32,235 nt of DNA from Candidatus Gastranaerophilales bacterium (GCA_947588755.1 CANPZB010000019.1:1-32235), one strand, 5' to 3'; counted from the stretch's first letter, positions 6,956 through 17,531 are shown. Numbers and translations are program-made. Notes: generated by a model not told the origin, from the sequence alone.

Positions 6956-8353
6956 CTACTTCCCGAACAGCTTCATTATAACTCCGATTAACCCTTCATC
7001 CTCTTTCATTTCGGTATTATTAAGTTTTTCAAGCTTTGATTTTACTTTTGCGTAATCAGGTGTGCCTTTACCGATTTCCAGATAAACATTGTAATATTTT
7101 ATTGCATCAGGCTTATTTCTTAATTTTTCGTATGTTTGTGCAAGTTTTAAAGCAACCGAAGAATTTCTCGGGTTTAATTCGTAAAGTTTTTCCAGATAAT
7201 CCGATTGAACACCGTAATCACCTATACTTTCACGAAAATCAGCCAATTTCTCAAGAGCATTTCTGTCAGTCTTATCAATTTTAGAAATTCTTTCATAGAA
7301 TTCCACGGCATGATTTACATCGCCTGTTTCCTCCAAAAGTGCCGCAAGACTGTTTAATAAATTAATATCATCATTCTTTAACTGAAATGCATTCAAATAC
7401 TCGTTGATTGCGATATCTTTGTCACCGCGTGCAAGATTATATTTTCCCCAGTTGAGATGTGCATTGTATTCATCGTTCTTGTTTTCATAAATTAACGCCC
7501 GCATCTGGTAGGTAAGCACCGAGTTTTTAACAAATTCATCATACTTATTTACGCATTCCAAAGCCTTGTCATAGTCCTTTGTAACATAGTAATATTCAGC
7601 TTTTAAGGCATAATATTGAGGTTCGTTTTTATATTTTTGTTCATTTTCGTTTAAAAGGGTAAAAGCTTCCGAATTACGTTCACAACCTAAAAGACATTTG
7701 ATTTTTGTAAGTTCGTTTTCGGTAATTTCAAGTGCTTTTTGAGGATTACCGTCTTTAATATAAATTTGTGCGAGAGCCTCTTTTATATCCGCACTTTGAT
7801 GGCCGTTTTTTATAGCCTGTTCAAGAATATCAGCAGCCGCAGATTTTGCATCCTCTTTCATGTATAAATTAGCGAGTCTGAGATAAACTTCCTTTGAAGC
7901 ATCTTCACTATCCGCAAGCTTTAAATATTCATCCACCGCTTTAAGGTTTTGCCCAGTTTGCTCATACAGAACCGCTATTACGAAACGTGCCGTATCAATT
8001 TCTTTTTGCTCCTGCGTGCATGAAATAGCTTTTTTATAATCATTTATTGCCTGCTCATACTTTTGCTCGGTCTGACGTAAATTTGCCCTGTATATGTAAT
8101 ATTTATAACGGTTTGTATTTGCGTAAATATCCATTAATTGCTCATAGGCAAGGGTATTTGTCGCATCAAATTCCAAAATTTTTGTATAGTATTCTTCCGC
8201 CGAATTTTCGTCATTTAACATTACCGCCAGATGTCCGAGCCTTTCAAGCAAAGTCAAATCTTTCGGATTTTTTTCGTAAAGCTTTTTATATTCTTCGTAC
8301 GCTTCGTTATACTGTTCGTTATCTTCAAATTGTTCAGCCTGTTGTAAACTCAT
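6956..8353 (-). CDS. tetratricopeptide repeat protein, 465 aa
   Basis: Nearly the whole length is TPR units, each with the alternating small/aromatic pattern; clear copies include YKKLYEKNPKDLTLLERLGHL near the N-terminus and EKLYELNPRNSSVALKLAQTY near the C-terminus, with about a dozen helix pairs. There is no signal peptide; the C-terminus is hydrophobic-basic (GLIGVIMKLFGK). TPR proteins act as scaffolds for protein complexes, so the partner cannot be told from this sequence. A good Shine-Dalgarno (AGGAG) and a -10 box (8384-8379) precede the ATG. It is divergent from gyrB and convergent with radA. Confidence 0.85.
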   Translation of the reverse strand: MSLQQAEQFEDNEQYNEAYEEYKKLYEKNPKDLTLLERLGHLAVMLNDENSAEEYYTKILEFDATNTLAYEQLMDIYANTNRYKYYIYRANLRQTEQKYEQAINDYKKAISCTQEQKEIDTARFVIAVLYEQTGQNLKAVDEYLKLADSEDASKEVYLRLANLYMKEDAKSAAADILEQAIKNGHQSADIKEALAQIYIKDGNPQKALEITENELTKIKCLLGCERNSEAFTLLNENEQKYKNEPQYYALKAEYYYVTKDYDKALECVNKYDEFVKNSVLTYQMRALIYENKNDEYNAHLNWGKYNLARGDKDIAINEYLNAFQLKNDDINLLNSLAALLEETGDVNHAVEFYERISKIDKTDRNALEKLADFRESIGDYGVQSDYLEKLYELNPRNSSVALKLAQTYEKLRNKPDAIKYYNVYLEIGKGTPDYAKVKSKLEKLNNTEMKEDEGLIGVIMKLFGK

Positions 8354-8378
8354 CTTTTACTCCTATATTTACGAATTT

Positions 8379-8384
8379 ATTATA
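8379..8384 (-). promoter_or_regulatory. -10 box of the TPR gene
   Basis: A perfect TATAAT on the minus strand, 25 nt upstream of the ATG; the leader contains AGGAG. No good -35 at 17 nt. The rest of the 193-nt divergent region to gyrB holds AT-rich DNA and the gyrB promoter. Confidence 0.4.
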
Positions 8385-8497
8385 TCTTAAAAAATATTAT
8401 TTAAAACCGACAACAATTTAATTTTTAATTATATTTAACAGTCCGTTATTTTTTAAACTTTACTTTTTGTCATATTCGGGCAGTAAAAATGTGTTTG

Positions 8498-8506
8498 TGT
8501 TATAAT
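8498..8506 (+). promoter_or_regulatory. extended -10 promoter of gyrB
   Basis: TGTTATAAT fits the extended -10 consensus TGnTATAAT exactly. Transcription should start near 8513, leaving a leader of about 34 nt with a strong Shine-Dalgarno (AGGGGAG) before the ATG at 8547. No -35 consensus is needed or visible. Confidence 0.6.
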
Positions 8507-8531
8507 AAAGGTAGGGAATAAGACTATTTAA

Positions 8532-11087
<2,556 letters not shown>

Positions 11088-11107
11088 TCATAACAATTAT
11101 CGGAGTA

Positions 11108-11135
11108 AAATCGGTGGAATTAATTTCACCGATTT
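11108..11135 (+). other. 12-bp hairpin in the gyrB-tmk gap
   Basis: AAATCGGTGGAA pairs with TTTCACCGATTT (one G:U pair) around a TTAA loop. It is followed by CTTAC, not a run of T, so it is a poor terminator. A processing site, attenuator or mRNA-stability element is possible. It lies just upstream of the tmk Shine-Dalgarno (AAGGAG). Confidence 0.55.
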
Positions 11136-11152
11136 CTTACATAAGGAGTAAT

Positions 11153-11773
11153 ATGCAAAGAGGTTTATTTATAACATTTGAGGGCATAGACGGCTGCGGC
11201 AAATCAACTCAGCTTAATTTGGCGGAAAAATTTTTAATAAAAGAAGGTCGCGATGTTTTGATTACAAGAGAACCGGGTGCAAAAGGTCTCGGAGAAAAGT
11301 TACGCGAGATACTGCTTAACTATGACGGTAATGTTTCCGACAAATGTGAATCTTTTTTGTTTTTGGCTGACAGGGCTCAACATATAGATGAAATAGTTCA
11401 GCCCGCACTTAATAGCGGTAAAATAGTTCTTTGCGACAGATATACGGATTCTACGTTAGCATATCAGGGTTGGGGAAGAAAGCAAAATATTGATGAAATA
11501 AATATGCTTAATAATATTGCTACAGGGGGATTAAAGCCCGATTTAACCTTTGTATTTGATGTCGACATTGAAACATCATTTAAACGTGTCGGCAAAAATA
11601 AGGACCGTATGGAAAGTGCGGGATATGATTTTCATCAGAGAGTAAGAAACGGGTACTTGGAATTAGCTAAACAAGAACCTGAACGGATTAAAGTAATTGA
11701 CGGCACAAAATCCGTAAATGAAATAAGTGATGAGGTTATTAAAAATATAAATATTTTGCTTAAAAAATCTTAA
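11153..11773 (+). CDS. tmk: thymidylate kinase
   Basis: Phosphorylates dTMP to dTDP with ATP. The 206-residue protein has the P-loop GIDGCGKST (11-19), TREPG at 38-42, DRYTDS at 95-100, and a C-terminal RVRNGYLELA-type helix. Length is typical. The start at 11153 is set by a strong Shine-Dalgarno (AAGGAGTAAT) and by the family N-terminus; the GTG further upstream (11114) would add 13 non-conserved residues and run through the hairpin. Follows gyrB and precedes a small membrane-protein gene; probably one operon. Confidence 0.95.
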   Translation: MQRGLFITFEGIDGCGKSTQLNLAEKFLIKEGRDVLITREPGAKGLGEKLREILLNYDGNVSDKCESFLFLADRAQHIDEIVQPALNSGKIVLCDRYTDSTLAYQGWGRKQNIDEINMLNNIATGGLKPDLTFVFDVDIETSFKRVGKNKDRMESAGYDFHQRVRNGYLELAKQEPERIKVIDGTKSVNEISDEVIKNINILLKKS

Positions 11774-11842
11774 CGTATTAGCAAAAATATTTTTTCTCAT
11801 ATTTTAAAGTCTGATGAATGCAGTAAGCAAAAAGGTTAAATT

Positions 11843-12400
11843 ATGCCGTATTTTAATGCACCGGTTAATTATACACCAACAACATATCCGCAATATTACC
11901 TGCCCGACAAGAAAATGAGAAACGGCGTCAGAACTGCAGGGGCAGCTATAATCGGCGGTATAGTCGGTATGAGCGGTTACTATTTGCCGATTAAAAAAAG
12001 TTTTTTTGTAAATGAAGCTTTTAACGTATATAAAAACAAGAAAATGGAGCAAATACAAAACTTAAAGCAGGCAGCGGTTAATTTAACAGGTTTTACTACG
12101 AATTTATCACAAAATGACAGGATTTTTCTTAATAATCTCGGTGTAAGTCCCGATATAAACTCGATTACTGATAAAGCAAAAGTTTTGGAAGAAGAAATTA
12201 CGGATATAAATTCCGTAAAAAATATTAAAAAATATTTCGCTGATAATTTTGTATCATTTAAGAAGAATGCACACCTTATGGATAATACGGCTTACGAAGC
12301 AATGCGAAATTTAAAATGGAACGGTTTTAAATGGGGTTCGGCTCTTTGTGCGGCATTCGGAGTAGGTGTTTGCATGTTGTCCGCAAATAAAAGACAATAA
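11843..12400 (+). CDS. small membrane-associated hypothetical protein, 185 aa
   Basis: Not recognised. A proline/tyrosine-rich N-terminus (YFNAPVNYTPTTYPQYYLP) is followed by a glycine-rich hydrophobic segment (about 32-50, GAAIIGGIVGMSGYYLPI). A long charged, helical middle comes next, then a second hydrophobic segment near the C-terminus (WGSALCAAFGVGVCMLSA). This is a hairpin-like topology with two membrane segments and a soluble middle. Shine-Dalgarno is AAAAGG. It lies 69 nt after tmk and is convergent with the gene at 12404 with a 3-nt gap and no terminator. Function unknown. Confidence 0.75.
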   Translation: MPYFNAPVNYTPTTYPQYYLPDKKMRNGVRTAGAAIIGGIVGMSGYYLPIKKSFFVNEAFNVYKNKKMEQIQNLKQAAVNLTGFTTNLSQNDRIFLNNLGVSPDINSITDKAKVLEEEITDINSVKNIKKYFADNFVSFKKNAHLMDNTAYEAMRNLKWNGFKWGSALCAAFGVGVCMLSANKRQ

Positions 12401-12403
12401 GAG

Positions 12404-13033
12404 TTAATACAACATAAAAGTTTTTTGCGGACAATTTATAACGTCGATTACATCAAAATCTTTAAATGTTGATATAGTCTTAATGTTATTTTTGTTGTAT
12501 GTGTTCTCTTTTGCGAGAATTGCCCCCACAATGGCTTCAAGCTGTGACATCGGCATCATGTTAACTGGTAAATCAATACCCCATTCAATTTTTAATGTTT
12601 GCTGCAAAAACTTGCAATCCGCAGGAGTACGCTCTCTGTAACAAGAATTTAATTTCATATTTTGTCTTGTCAGGTATAATTCAAAACGTTTTATTTCTGC
12701 ACCTCTTTGCTCAAGAGTTTTAAAATAATCGCAACCTCTTGGCGAATATCTTTGAGTCCAGTTATCAATATTAGGCATATTGGAATTTGTACTTACGAGT
12801 TGATAAGGTTTTGAAAGTACTCTCCATTTCCCGTTAAGCATAGTTCTGTCCCATGCCAATGAAATACAAATCTTGGACTGTTTAAGCGATGAATAGTTAT
12901 CAAAAAAGTAGATAATATCATTCATTGTATAAAATTTATCAGTTTTAATAAGCGTATTATATTCGTCAATAATGGCTAAACCCGTATCCGCCGCGGAATT
13001 TGATGCCAATGAAAGCCCTACAAAATAATTCAT
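12404..13033 (-). CDS. DUF429-like protein (possible RNase H-fold), 209 aa
   Basis: The family assignment is tentative. The start MNYFVGLSLASNSAADTGLAII resembles the first strand of RNase H-like folds, where DUF429 proteins have G-x-D. A central CISLAWDRTM resembles the D-x-P region, RGCDYFKTL the R-x-C-x segment, and SQLEAIVGAILAK the C-terminal helix. The first acidic residue is replaced by Ser (GLSLAS), so catalysis is in doubt. Strong Shine-Dalgarno (TTAGGAG). It is the third gene after adk and map on the minus strand and lies 13 nt from map, so probably one operon. A divergent nucleoside-binding or non-catalytic member is possible. Confidence 0.45.
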   Translation of the reverse strand: MNYFVGLSLASNSAADTGLAIIDEYNTLIKTDKFYTMNDIIYFFDNYSSLKQSKICISLAWDRTMLNGKWRVLSKPYQLVSTNSNMPNIDNWTQRYSPRGCDYFKTLEQRGAEIKRFELYLTRQNMKLNSCYRERTPADCKFLQQTLKIEWGIDLPVNMMPMSQLEAIVGAILAKENTYNKNNIKTISTFKDFDVIDVINCPQKTFMLY

Positions 13034-13046
13034 ACGTCATTTTCTC

Positions 13047-13799
13047 CTAAGGCATTAATTTTGTTAAAATTAACGGTTCATCATCGGTAACAACAACGGA
13101 GTGTTCAAAATGTGCCGAAGGTTTTTTATCAACGGTACTTACCGTCCAATTATCTTCCGCCACAACCACATCATCACCCCCGAGGTTCAACATCGGTTCT
13201 ATGGCAATAGACATACCCTGTTTTAACAAAGTTTTATCTCCGACGCTATAGTTAAACAAAAACGGATCCTCATGCATAACATGCCCGACACCGTGACCGC
13301 CATATTGGCGAACAATACCGAGTTTTTCTCTGTTTGCAACGGCTTCAATAGCAGATGAAATATCATCCAATACATTACCTGCACGCATTTGTTTTATTCC
13401 CGCAAAAAGTGCTTCTTCCGTGTATATAAGAAGCTTTTCGAGTTCATGGCTTATTTTACCTACAGGATAAGTCCAAGCACTGTCACCTACCATACCGCCG
13501 TATGTTGCACCCACATCTATACTTATTATATCGCCTTCTTTTACGATACATTTTTCATCCGGAATACCATGGACAACCTGCTCATTTACGGAAGTACAAA
13601 TGCTTGCGGGAAAACCGTTATACCCGAGAAATGTCGGTACAGCACGGTTTTCTTTAATTATTTTAAATGCAATGTTATCAAGTTCTTTAGTACTAATCCC
13701 CGGTTCAATAACTTTTTTCATTTCCTGATGAACAAGAGCGACAATATGACCGGCATGTCGCATTCTTTTGATTTCATCTCTGCTTTTTCTTTGTATCAT
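13047..13799 (-). CDS. map: methionine aminopeptidase type I
   Basis: Removes the initiator methionine from nascent proteins. The 250-residue protein has all five metal ligands at positions matching E. coli MAP with an offset of two: Asp95, Asp106, His169, Glu201, Glu232. The substrate-binding His79 is also present (VHGIP). I chose the ATG at 13799 (MIQRKSRDEI), which has a good Shine-Dalgarno (AAGGAATTT). The upstream ATG at 13832 would overlap adk and add 11 lysine-rich residues. It lies 19 nt after adk, a common bacterial neighbour pair (adk-map). Confidence 0.96.
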   Translation of the reverse strand: MIQRKSRDEIKRMRHAGHIVALVHQEMKKVIEPGISTKELDNIAFKIIKENRAVPTFLGYNGFPASICTSVNEQVVHGIPDEKCIVKEGDIISIDVGATYGGMVGDSAWTYPVGKISHELEKLLIYTEEALFAGIKQMRAGNVLDDISSAIEAVANREKLGIVRQYGGHGVGHVMHEDPFLFNYSVGDKTLLKQGMSIAIEPMLNLGGDDVVVAEDNWTVSTVDKKPSAHFEHSVVVTDDEPLILTKLMP

Positions 13800-13818
13800 A
13801 AATTCCTTCTTTTTAAAT

Positions 13819-14481
13819 TTAATCTTCTTCAATAATGTTTAACAAACGCTTCCAAACCGTTTCTATATCACCGTTTGCATCCAGAGTTACGAGGACGTTT
13901 TTATTTTTATAATAATCCGTAAGCGGAGCGGTTTCTTTGAAATACGTTTCAAAACGTGCTTCGGCGGTTTCACGGTTATCGTCTTTTCTCTGTATAAGCT
14001 TGCCGCCGCATTTTGAACAGATATTTTCGGATTTTGGAGGATTAAATTTCAAGTTAAAAATTTCACCGCAAGAACTGCATGAACGGCGATAAATTATTCT
14101 GTCCAGCAGTAATTCATGGTCAATATCAAAATATATTGCGAGAAACTTCGTATCTGTGTCGTTATCAATTTCTTTGTTAATAATTTCGAGTTTTTGAGCC
14201 TGTTCGATACTTCTCGGAAAACCGTCCAAAATATAACCGTTTTTGCAGTCATCTTGCCTTAATCTGTTTTTGATAATGTTTGCCACAAGGTCAACGGGAA
14301 CCAGTAAACCTTTATCAATAAATGATTTTGCCAATATACCGTCCTGAGATTTTTTATCAATTTCCGCTCTCAATAATGAACCCGTATCAATGTGAACAAA
14401 TCCGAGATATTCGGCTAATCTGGCGGTTTGTGTACCTTTTCCGCTTGCGGGCGGCCCTAAAAAAATAAATTCTTTTTTCAT
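13819..14481 (-). CDS. adk: adenylate kinase with zinc-binding LID
   Basis: Interconverts ATP + AMP and 2 ADP. The 220-residue protein has the P-loop GPPASGKGT at 9-17 and GYILDGFPR at 82-90. The LID carries four zinc cysteines (Cys135, 138, 155, 158), which is the long-LID, metal-containing type. A good Shine-Dalgarno (AGGGAG) precedes the ATG, and a -10 TATAAT lies upstream (14513-14508). First gene of the adk-map-DUF429-like operon, divergent from gcvT. Confidence 0.96.
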   Translation of the reverse strand: MKKEFIFLGPPASGKGTQTARLAEYLGFVHIDTGSLLRAEIDKKSQDGILAKSFIDKGLLVPVDLVANIIKNRLRQDDCKNGYILDGFPRSIEQAQKLEIINKEIDNDTDTKFLAIYFDIDHELLLDRIIYRRSCSSCGEIFNLKFNPPKSENICSKCGGKLIQRKDDNRETAEARFETYFKETAPLTDYYKNKNVLVTLDANGDIETVWKRLLNIIEED

Positions 14482-14507
14482 TGTATATGTCTCCCTAACC
14501 TCATTTT

Positions 14508-14513
14508 ATTATA
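14508..14513 (-). promoter_or_regulatory. -10 box of the adk operon
   Basis: TATAAT on the minus strand, 26 nt upstream of the adk start, with no good -35 at the right spacing. The expected leader holds the adk Shine-Dalgarno. Confidence 0.4.
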
Positions 14514-14576
14514 CTTTAAATAAGAATTCAATGTCTCATTTTTAAATATTTTTGTTTAATTTTACTATACAAACCA

Positions 14577-14605
14577 TTGACATGGTATTCATTTATTAAG
14601 ACAAT
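14577..14605 (+). promoter_or_regulatory. probable promoter of the gcvT operon
   Basis: TTGACA at 14577-14582, a 17-nt spacer, and GACAAT at 14600-14605 (four of six consensus bases). The leader would be only about 17 nt, with a strong Shine-Dalgarno (AAAGGGGA). There is no room for a glycine riboswitch. Confidence 0.4.
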
Positions 14606-14628
14606 AAAACTGTTAGAAAGGGGATATT

Positions 14629-15732
14629 ATGACCAAACAAACATATTTGCATGATAAACACGTTAATCTCGGTGCCAAAATGGTTGATTTTGCAGGCTGG
14701 CACATGCCTGTTCAATACACTTCCATAATTGATGAACACAAAACAGTGAGAGAAAATGCGGGATTATTTGATGTTTCCCACATGGGCGAGTTATTTGTAA
14801 CAGGTAAGGATTCTACGGAATTTCTTAACGGTTTGGTTCCTCAAAACATAAAAAAATTGGATTACGAAAAAGCCGTTTACTGCCAATTAACTAATAAAAA
14901 CGGCGGGCTTACGGACGATTTGATAATTTATAAAATAGGAATTAACAATTACCTTATTATATGTAATGCTTCAAGGGTTGATGAAGACTTGAACTGGCTT
15001 GAAAACAACACACGCGGATTTGACGTAAATATAGATAATGTTTCGCATAAATATTCACTGCTCGCCGTTCAAGGACCGAAAGCTTGCTTAATCCTTCAAA
15101 AAATGGGGCTTGATATTAATCAAAGTTCATTTACAATAAAGCCTGCTGCAATTGCGGGGATAAAAGTTCTGGTTTCCCGCACCGGATATACGGGTGAAGA
15201 CGGGTTCGAAATTTTGACCGAAAACGAACATGCCGAATATTTATGGGATAAAATCCTTGATGACGGTAAAGAATTCGGGATTAAACCGATAGGTCTCGGT
15301 GCAAGAGATACTTTGCGGTTAGAAGCAGCATTACACTTATACGGCAATGATTTAGACAAAAATACCACTCCTATAGAAGCAGGTCTGTCATGGTCAATTC
15401 CTAAAGACAAAACCGATGATTATGTAGGAAAAGATGTTATATTAAACCAAATTCAAAACGGAACCGAAAAAAAATTAATCGGATTAAAAATGGCTGATAA
15501 ATCCGTTGCAAGACATGAATATGAAGTATATTACAACGGTGAAAAAGTCGGTGTTATTACAAGCGGTGCTCCTTCGCCGATGCTTAATGCGAATATCGCA
15601 CTCGCTTATGTAAAAAATATTAAAGAAATTTGCACCGGTGCAACCGTGCAAGTTATGATAAGAGAGAAATTTCATGATGCACTGGTCGTTAAAAGACCGT
15701 TTATTGAAAAAAGAAACAGCGTTAAATTTTAA
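14629..15732 (+). CDS. gcvT: glycine cleavage system T protein (aminomethyltransferase)
   Basis: Transfers the aminomethyl carbon from lipoylated GcvH to tetrahydrofolate and releases ammonia. The 367-residue protein has the family features: FAGWHMPVQY near the N-terminus, GLFDVSHMGE at 45-54, SRTGYTGEDGFEI in the middle (folate-binding region), and the C-terminal segment around GVITSGAPSPMLN. Length is normal. Strong Shine-Dalgarno (AAAGGGGATATT). First gene of gcvT-gcvH-gcvPA, 14 nt before gcvH. Confidence 0.95.
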   Translation: MTKQTYLHDKHVNLGAKMVDFAGWHMPVQYTSIIDEHKTVRENAGLFDVSHMGELFVTGKDSTEFLNGLVPQNIKKLDYEKAVYCQLTNKNGGLTDDLIIYKIGINNYLIICNASRVDEDLNWLENNTRGFDVNIDNVSHKYSLLAVQGPKACLILQKMGLDINQSSFTIKPAAIAGIKVLVSRTGYTGEDGFEILTENEHAEYLWDKILDDGKEFGIKPIGLGARDTLRLEAALHLYGNDLDKNTTPIEAGLSWSIPKDKTDDYVGKDVILNQIQNGTEKKLIGLKMADKSVARHEYEVYYNGEKVGVITSGAPSPMLNANIALAYVKNIKEICTGATVQVMIREKFHDALVVKRPFIEKRNSVKF

Positions 15733-15746
15733 TAAAGGAGAAATAA

Positions 15747-16130
15747 ATGACTATTACTGAAAAAATGTTATGTACAAAATCTCACGAGTATTTATCGGAA
15801 AATGCTGACGGTACATATACGGTAGGATTAACGGATTATGCCGTCGAACAGCTTGGGGATATAGTTTATCTGGAATTACCGGAAACAAATCAGGAATTTA
15901 CCAAGGGTGAAACTTTTGCTACCGTTGAATCAGTTAAAGCAGCTTCGGAAATATACCTTCCCGTAAGCGGTAAAATCGTTGAAGTTAATGAAGATGTGGT
16001 TAATGCTCCCGAAAAACTCAATGAGGACTGCTATGAAAACGGATGGCTGGTTAAAATTGTACCAACCGGTGATGCATCCGAACAAGACGATTTAATGACA
16101 TACACTGACTATAAAGAAGAATTGGATTAA
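15747..16130 (+). CDS. gcvH: glycine cleavage system H protein
   Basis: Lipoyl carrier that shuttles the aminomethyl group between P and T proteins. The 127-residue protein has LTDYAVEQLGDIVYLELPE, the lipoylation motif ESVKAASEIYLPVSG with Lys64 as acceptor, and NEDCYENGWLVKI. Strong Shine-Dalgarno (AAAGGAG). It is 2 nt from gcvPA. A lipoate ligase or LipA/LipB would be needed elsewhere in the genome. Confidence 0.96.
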   Translation: MTITEKMLCTKSHEYLSENADGTYTVGLTDYAVEQLGDIVYLELPETNQEFTKGETFATVESVKAASEIYLPVSGKIVEVNEDVVNAPEKLNEDCYENGWLVKIVPTGDASEQDDLMTYTDYKEELD

Positions 16131-16132
16131 AA

Positions 16133-17380
16133 ATGTATAATTTTTTAGTACACGATGAACAAACCAGAAAGGCTATGTTGAACAGTATCGGGCTGAACTC
16201 TGCCGATGAATTGTTTAAACAAATTCCGCAAAACGCACGCCTGAAAGAATTAAATCTTTCAAGTCCTTTGAGCGAAATGGAAGTTCAAAAGCATGTTAAA
16301 AACCTTGCGAAAAAGAATAAAACTGATTACCTGAATTTTGCCGGCGGCGGAATTTATAATAAATTTATTCCGGCATGCATAGGGCAAACGGCAAACAGAT
16401 TTGAATTTTTGACGGCATATACACCTTATCAGCCTGAAATTTCTCAAGGCACGCTTCAGGTTATGTATGAATTTCAAACCATGATTTGCCGTCTTACAGG
16501 GATGGATATTTCAAATGCTACGGTTTATGATGGCGGAAGTGCCTGTGCGGAAGCCATTCTTATGTCATCAAGAATAAGTAAAAAAAATAAAGTACTTGTA
16601 TATGACAGCATTAATCCTCAATACATGGCGGTTATAGAAACTTATGCACATGCAAAAGGGCTTGAAATTAATAAAATTAACCAAATACCATCGGATGTTT
16701 CCGAATATGCTTGTGTTCTGGTGCAAAATCCGAATTATTACGGAGAAATACTTGATATTGAAAAACCTGCAGGTACACTTCTGATTGTTTGCTGTGAGCC
16801 TTCTACGTTATCGGTCTTAAAGCCGCCTTCTGAATATGGTGCGGACATTGTCTGCGGTGATATTCAAACTTTGGGTATTCCTCAGGAATTCGGCGGACCG
16901 CATGCGGGATTTATTGCCTGCAAGGAGCAATTTATGCGTCAACTTCCGGGCAGACTGGCAGGAAGAACTACCGATGCTGACGGTAATCAGGCTTTTTGCC
17001 TGACAATACAGACAAGGGAACAGCATATCAAACGTGAAAAAGCCACGAGTAATATCTGCTCAAATCAGGCATTAATCGGCTTGTGTTCCGCTTTATATTT
17101 AAGTTTACTGGGGAAAGAAGGCTTCCGTCAGGCGGGATATCTTTCTTGCAGTCAGGCTCATAAATTGTCTGAAAAACTTGCAAAAAAAGGTATTAAGACC
17201 TTAAATAAAAACTTTTTTAATGAATTTGTAATCGAAACGGCGAATTCTGACAATTTCTTAAAGAACTTAAGAGCAAAAAACATTATAGGCGGTATTAAAC
17301 TAAGCAGTAAAAATATTCTCGTTGCCGTTACGGAAATGATAACTGACGATGATATTGACTATTATGTAAGTTCTTTATAG
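16133..17380 (+). CDS. gcvPA: glycine dehydrogenase (decarboxylating) subunit 1
   Basis: The alpha-type half of the split P protein, which decarboxylates glycine with PLP. The 415 residues show FAGGGIYNKFIPACIGQ near 68, YTPYQPEISQGTLQ near 101, YDGGSACAEA, GGPHAGFIA and GRTTDADGNQAFCLTIQTREQHIKREKATSNICSNQAL (shown in pieces; the whole motif runs near residues 281-318). The PLP-binding lysine sits in the partner subunit GcvPB, which is not in this window: the next element is a tRNA. It follows gcvH by 2 nt with a weak Shine-Dalgarno and is likely coupled. The end of its coding region carries the tRNA-Val promoter. Confidence 0.93.
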   Translation: MYNFLVHDEQTRKAMLNSIGLNSADELFKQIPQNARLKELNLSSPLSEMEVQKHVKNLAKKNKTDYLNFAGGGIYNKFIPACIGQTANRFEFLTAYTPYQPEISQGTLQVMYEFQTMICRLTGMDISNATVYDGGSACAEAILMSSRISKKNKVLVYDSINPQYMAVIETYAHAKGLEINKINQIPSDVSEYACVLVQNPNYYGEILDIEKPAGTLLIVCCEPSTLSVLKPPSEYGADIVCGDIQTLGIPQEFGGPHAGFIACKEQFMRQLPGRLAGRTTDADGNQAFCLTIQTREQHIKREKATSNICSNQALIGLCSALYLSLLGKEGFRQAGYLSCSQAHKLSEKLAKKGIKTLNKNFFNEFVIETANSDNFLKNLRAKNIIGGIKLSSKNILVAVTEMITDDDIDYYVSSL

Positions 17381-17383
17381 AAT
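17355..17383 (+). promoter_or_regulatory. promoter of tRNA-Val inside the end of gcvPA
   Basis: TTGACT at 17355-17360, a 17-nt spacer, TAGAAT at 17378-17383, which spans the gcvPA stop codon. Transcription should start near 17390, a few bases before the tRNA at 17399. Confidence 0.5.
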
Positions 17384-17398
17384 GATATTAGATTAAAC

Positions 17399-17471
17399 GG
17401 GCGATTGGCGCAGTTGGTAGCGTATCACATCGACATTGTGGGGGTCACGTGTTCGAGTCACGTATCGCCCA
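17399..17471 (+). tRNA. trnV-GAC: tRNA-Val (GAC)
   Basis: A complete 73-nt cloverleaf: acceptor GGGCGAT/ATCGCCC with perfect pairing, D-arm GCGC/GCGT, anticodon stem TCACA/TGTGG, T-arm ACGTG/CACGT with loop TTCGAGT, discriminator A. CCA is not encoded. The anticodon at 17432-17434 is GAC (valine). Position 33 (17431) is C, where nearly all elongator tRNAs have U. Preceded by a promoter inside gcvPA and followed by a strong terminator. Confidence 0.95.
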
Positions 17472-17474
17472 GAT

Positions 17475-17505
17475 AAAAAAGACAGATTATATATCTGTCT
17501 TTTTT
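17475..17505 (+). terminator. intrinsic terminator after tRNA-Val, bidirectional
   Basis: Stem GACAGAT (17481-17487) with ATCTGTC (17493-17499), loop of 5 nt, flanked by A6 and T6. It can stop transcription from both sides: the tRNA on the plus strand and the minus-strand operon ending at 17532. Confidence 0.85.
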
Positions 17506-17531
17506 ATTAAATATTTTACTATAAAAGGTAC

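Noticed and set aside
8047-8421. 124-residue plus-strand frame opposite the TPR gene
   Set aside because: Antisense shadow of a conserved repeat protein, with no support as a gene.
11114-11152. Longer tmk start (GTG 11114)
   Set aside because: It runs through the hairpin and adds residues absent from the family; the ATG at 11153 has a strong Shine-Dalgarno.
13800-13832. Longer map start (ATG 13832)
   Set aside because: It would overlap adk and add 11 lysine-rich residues; the ATG at 13799 has a good Shine-Dalgarno and aligns with the family.
13389-13835. 148-residue plus-strand reading frame opposite map
   Set aside because: It is antisense to a certain gene, rich in Phe, Tyr and Cys, and has no ribosome-binding site.
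14482-14628. Glycine riboswitch upstream of gcvT
   Set aside because: The likely promoter leaves a leader of only about 17 nt, and no paired aptamer-like structure is visible in the 147-nt intergenic region.
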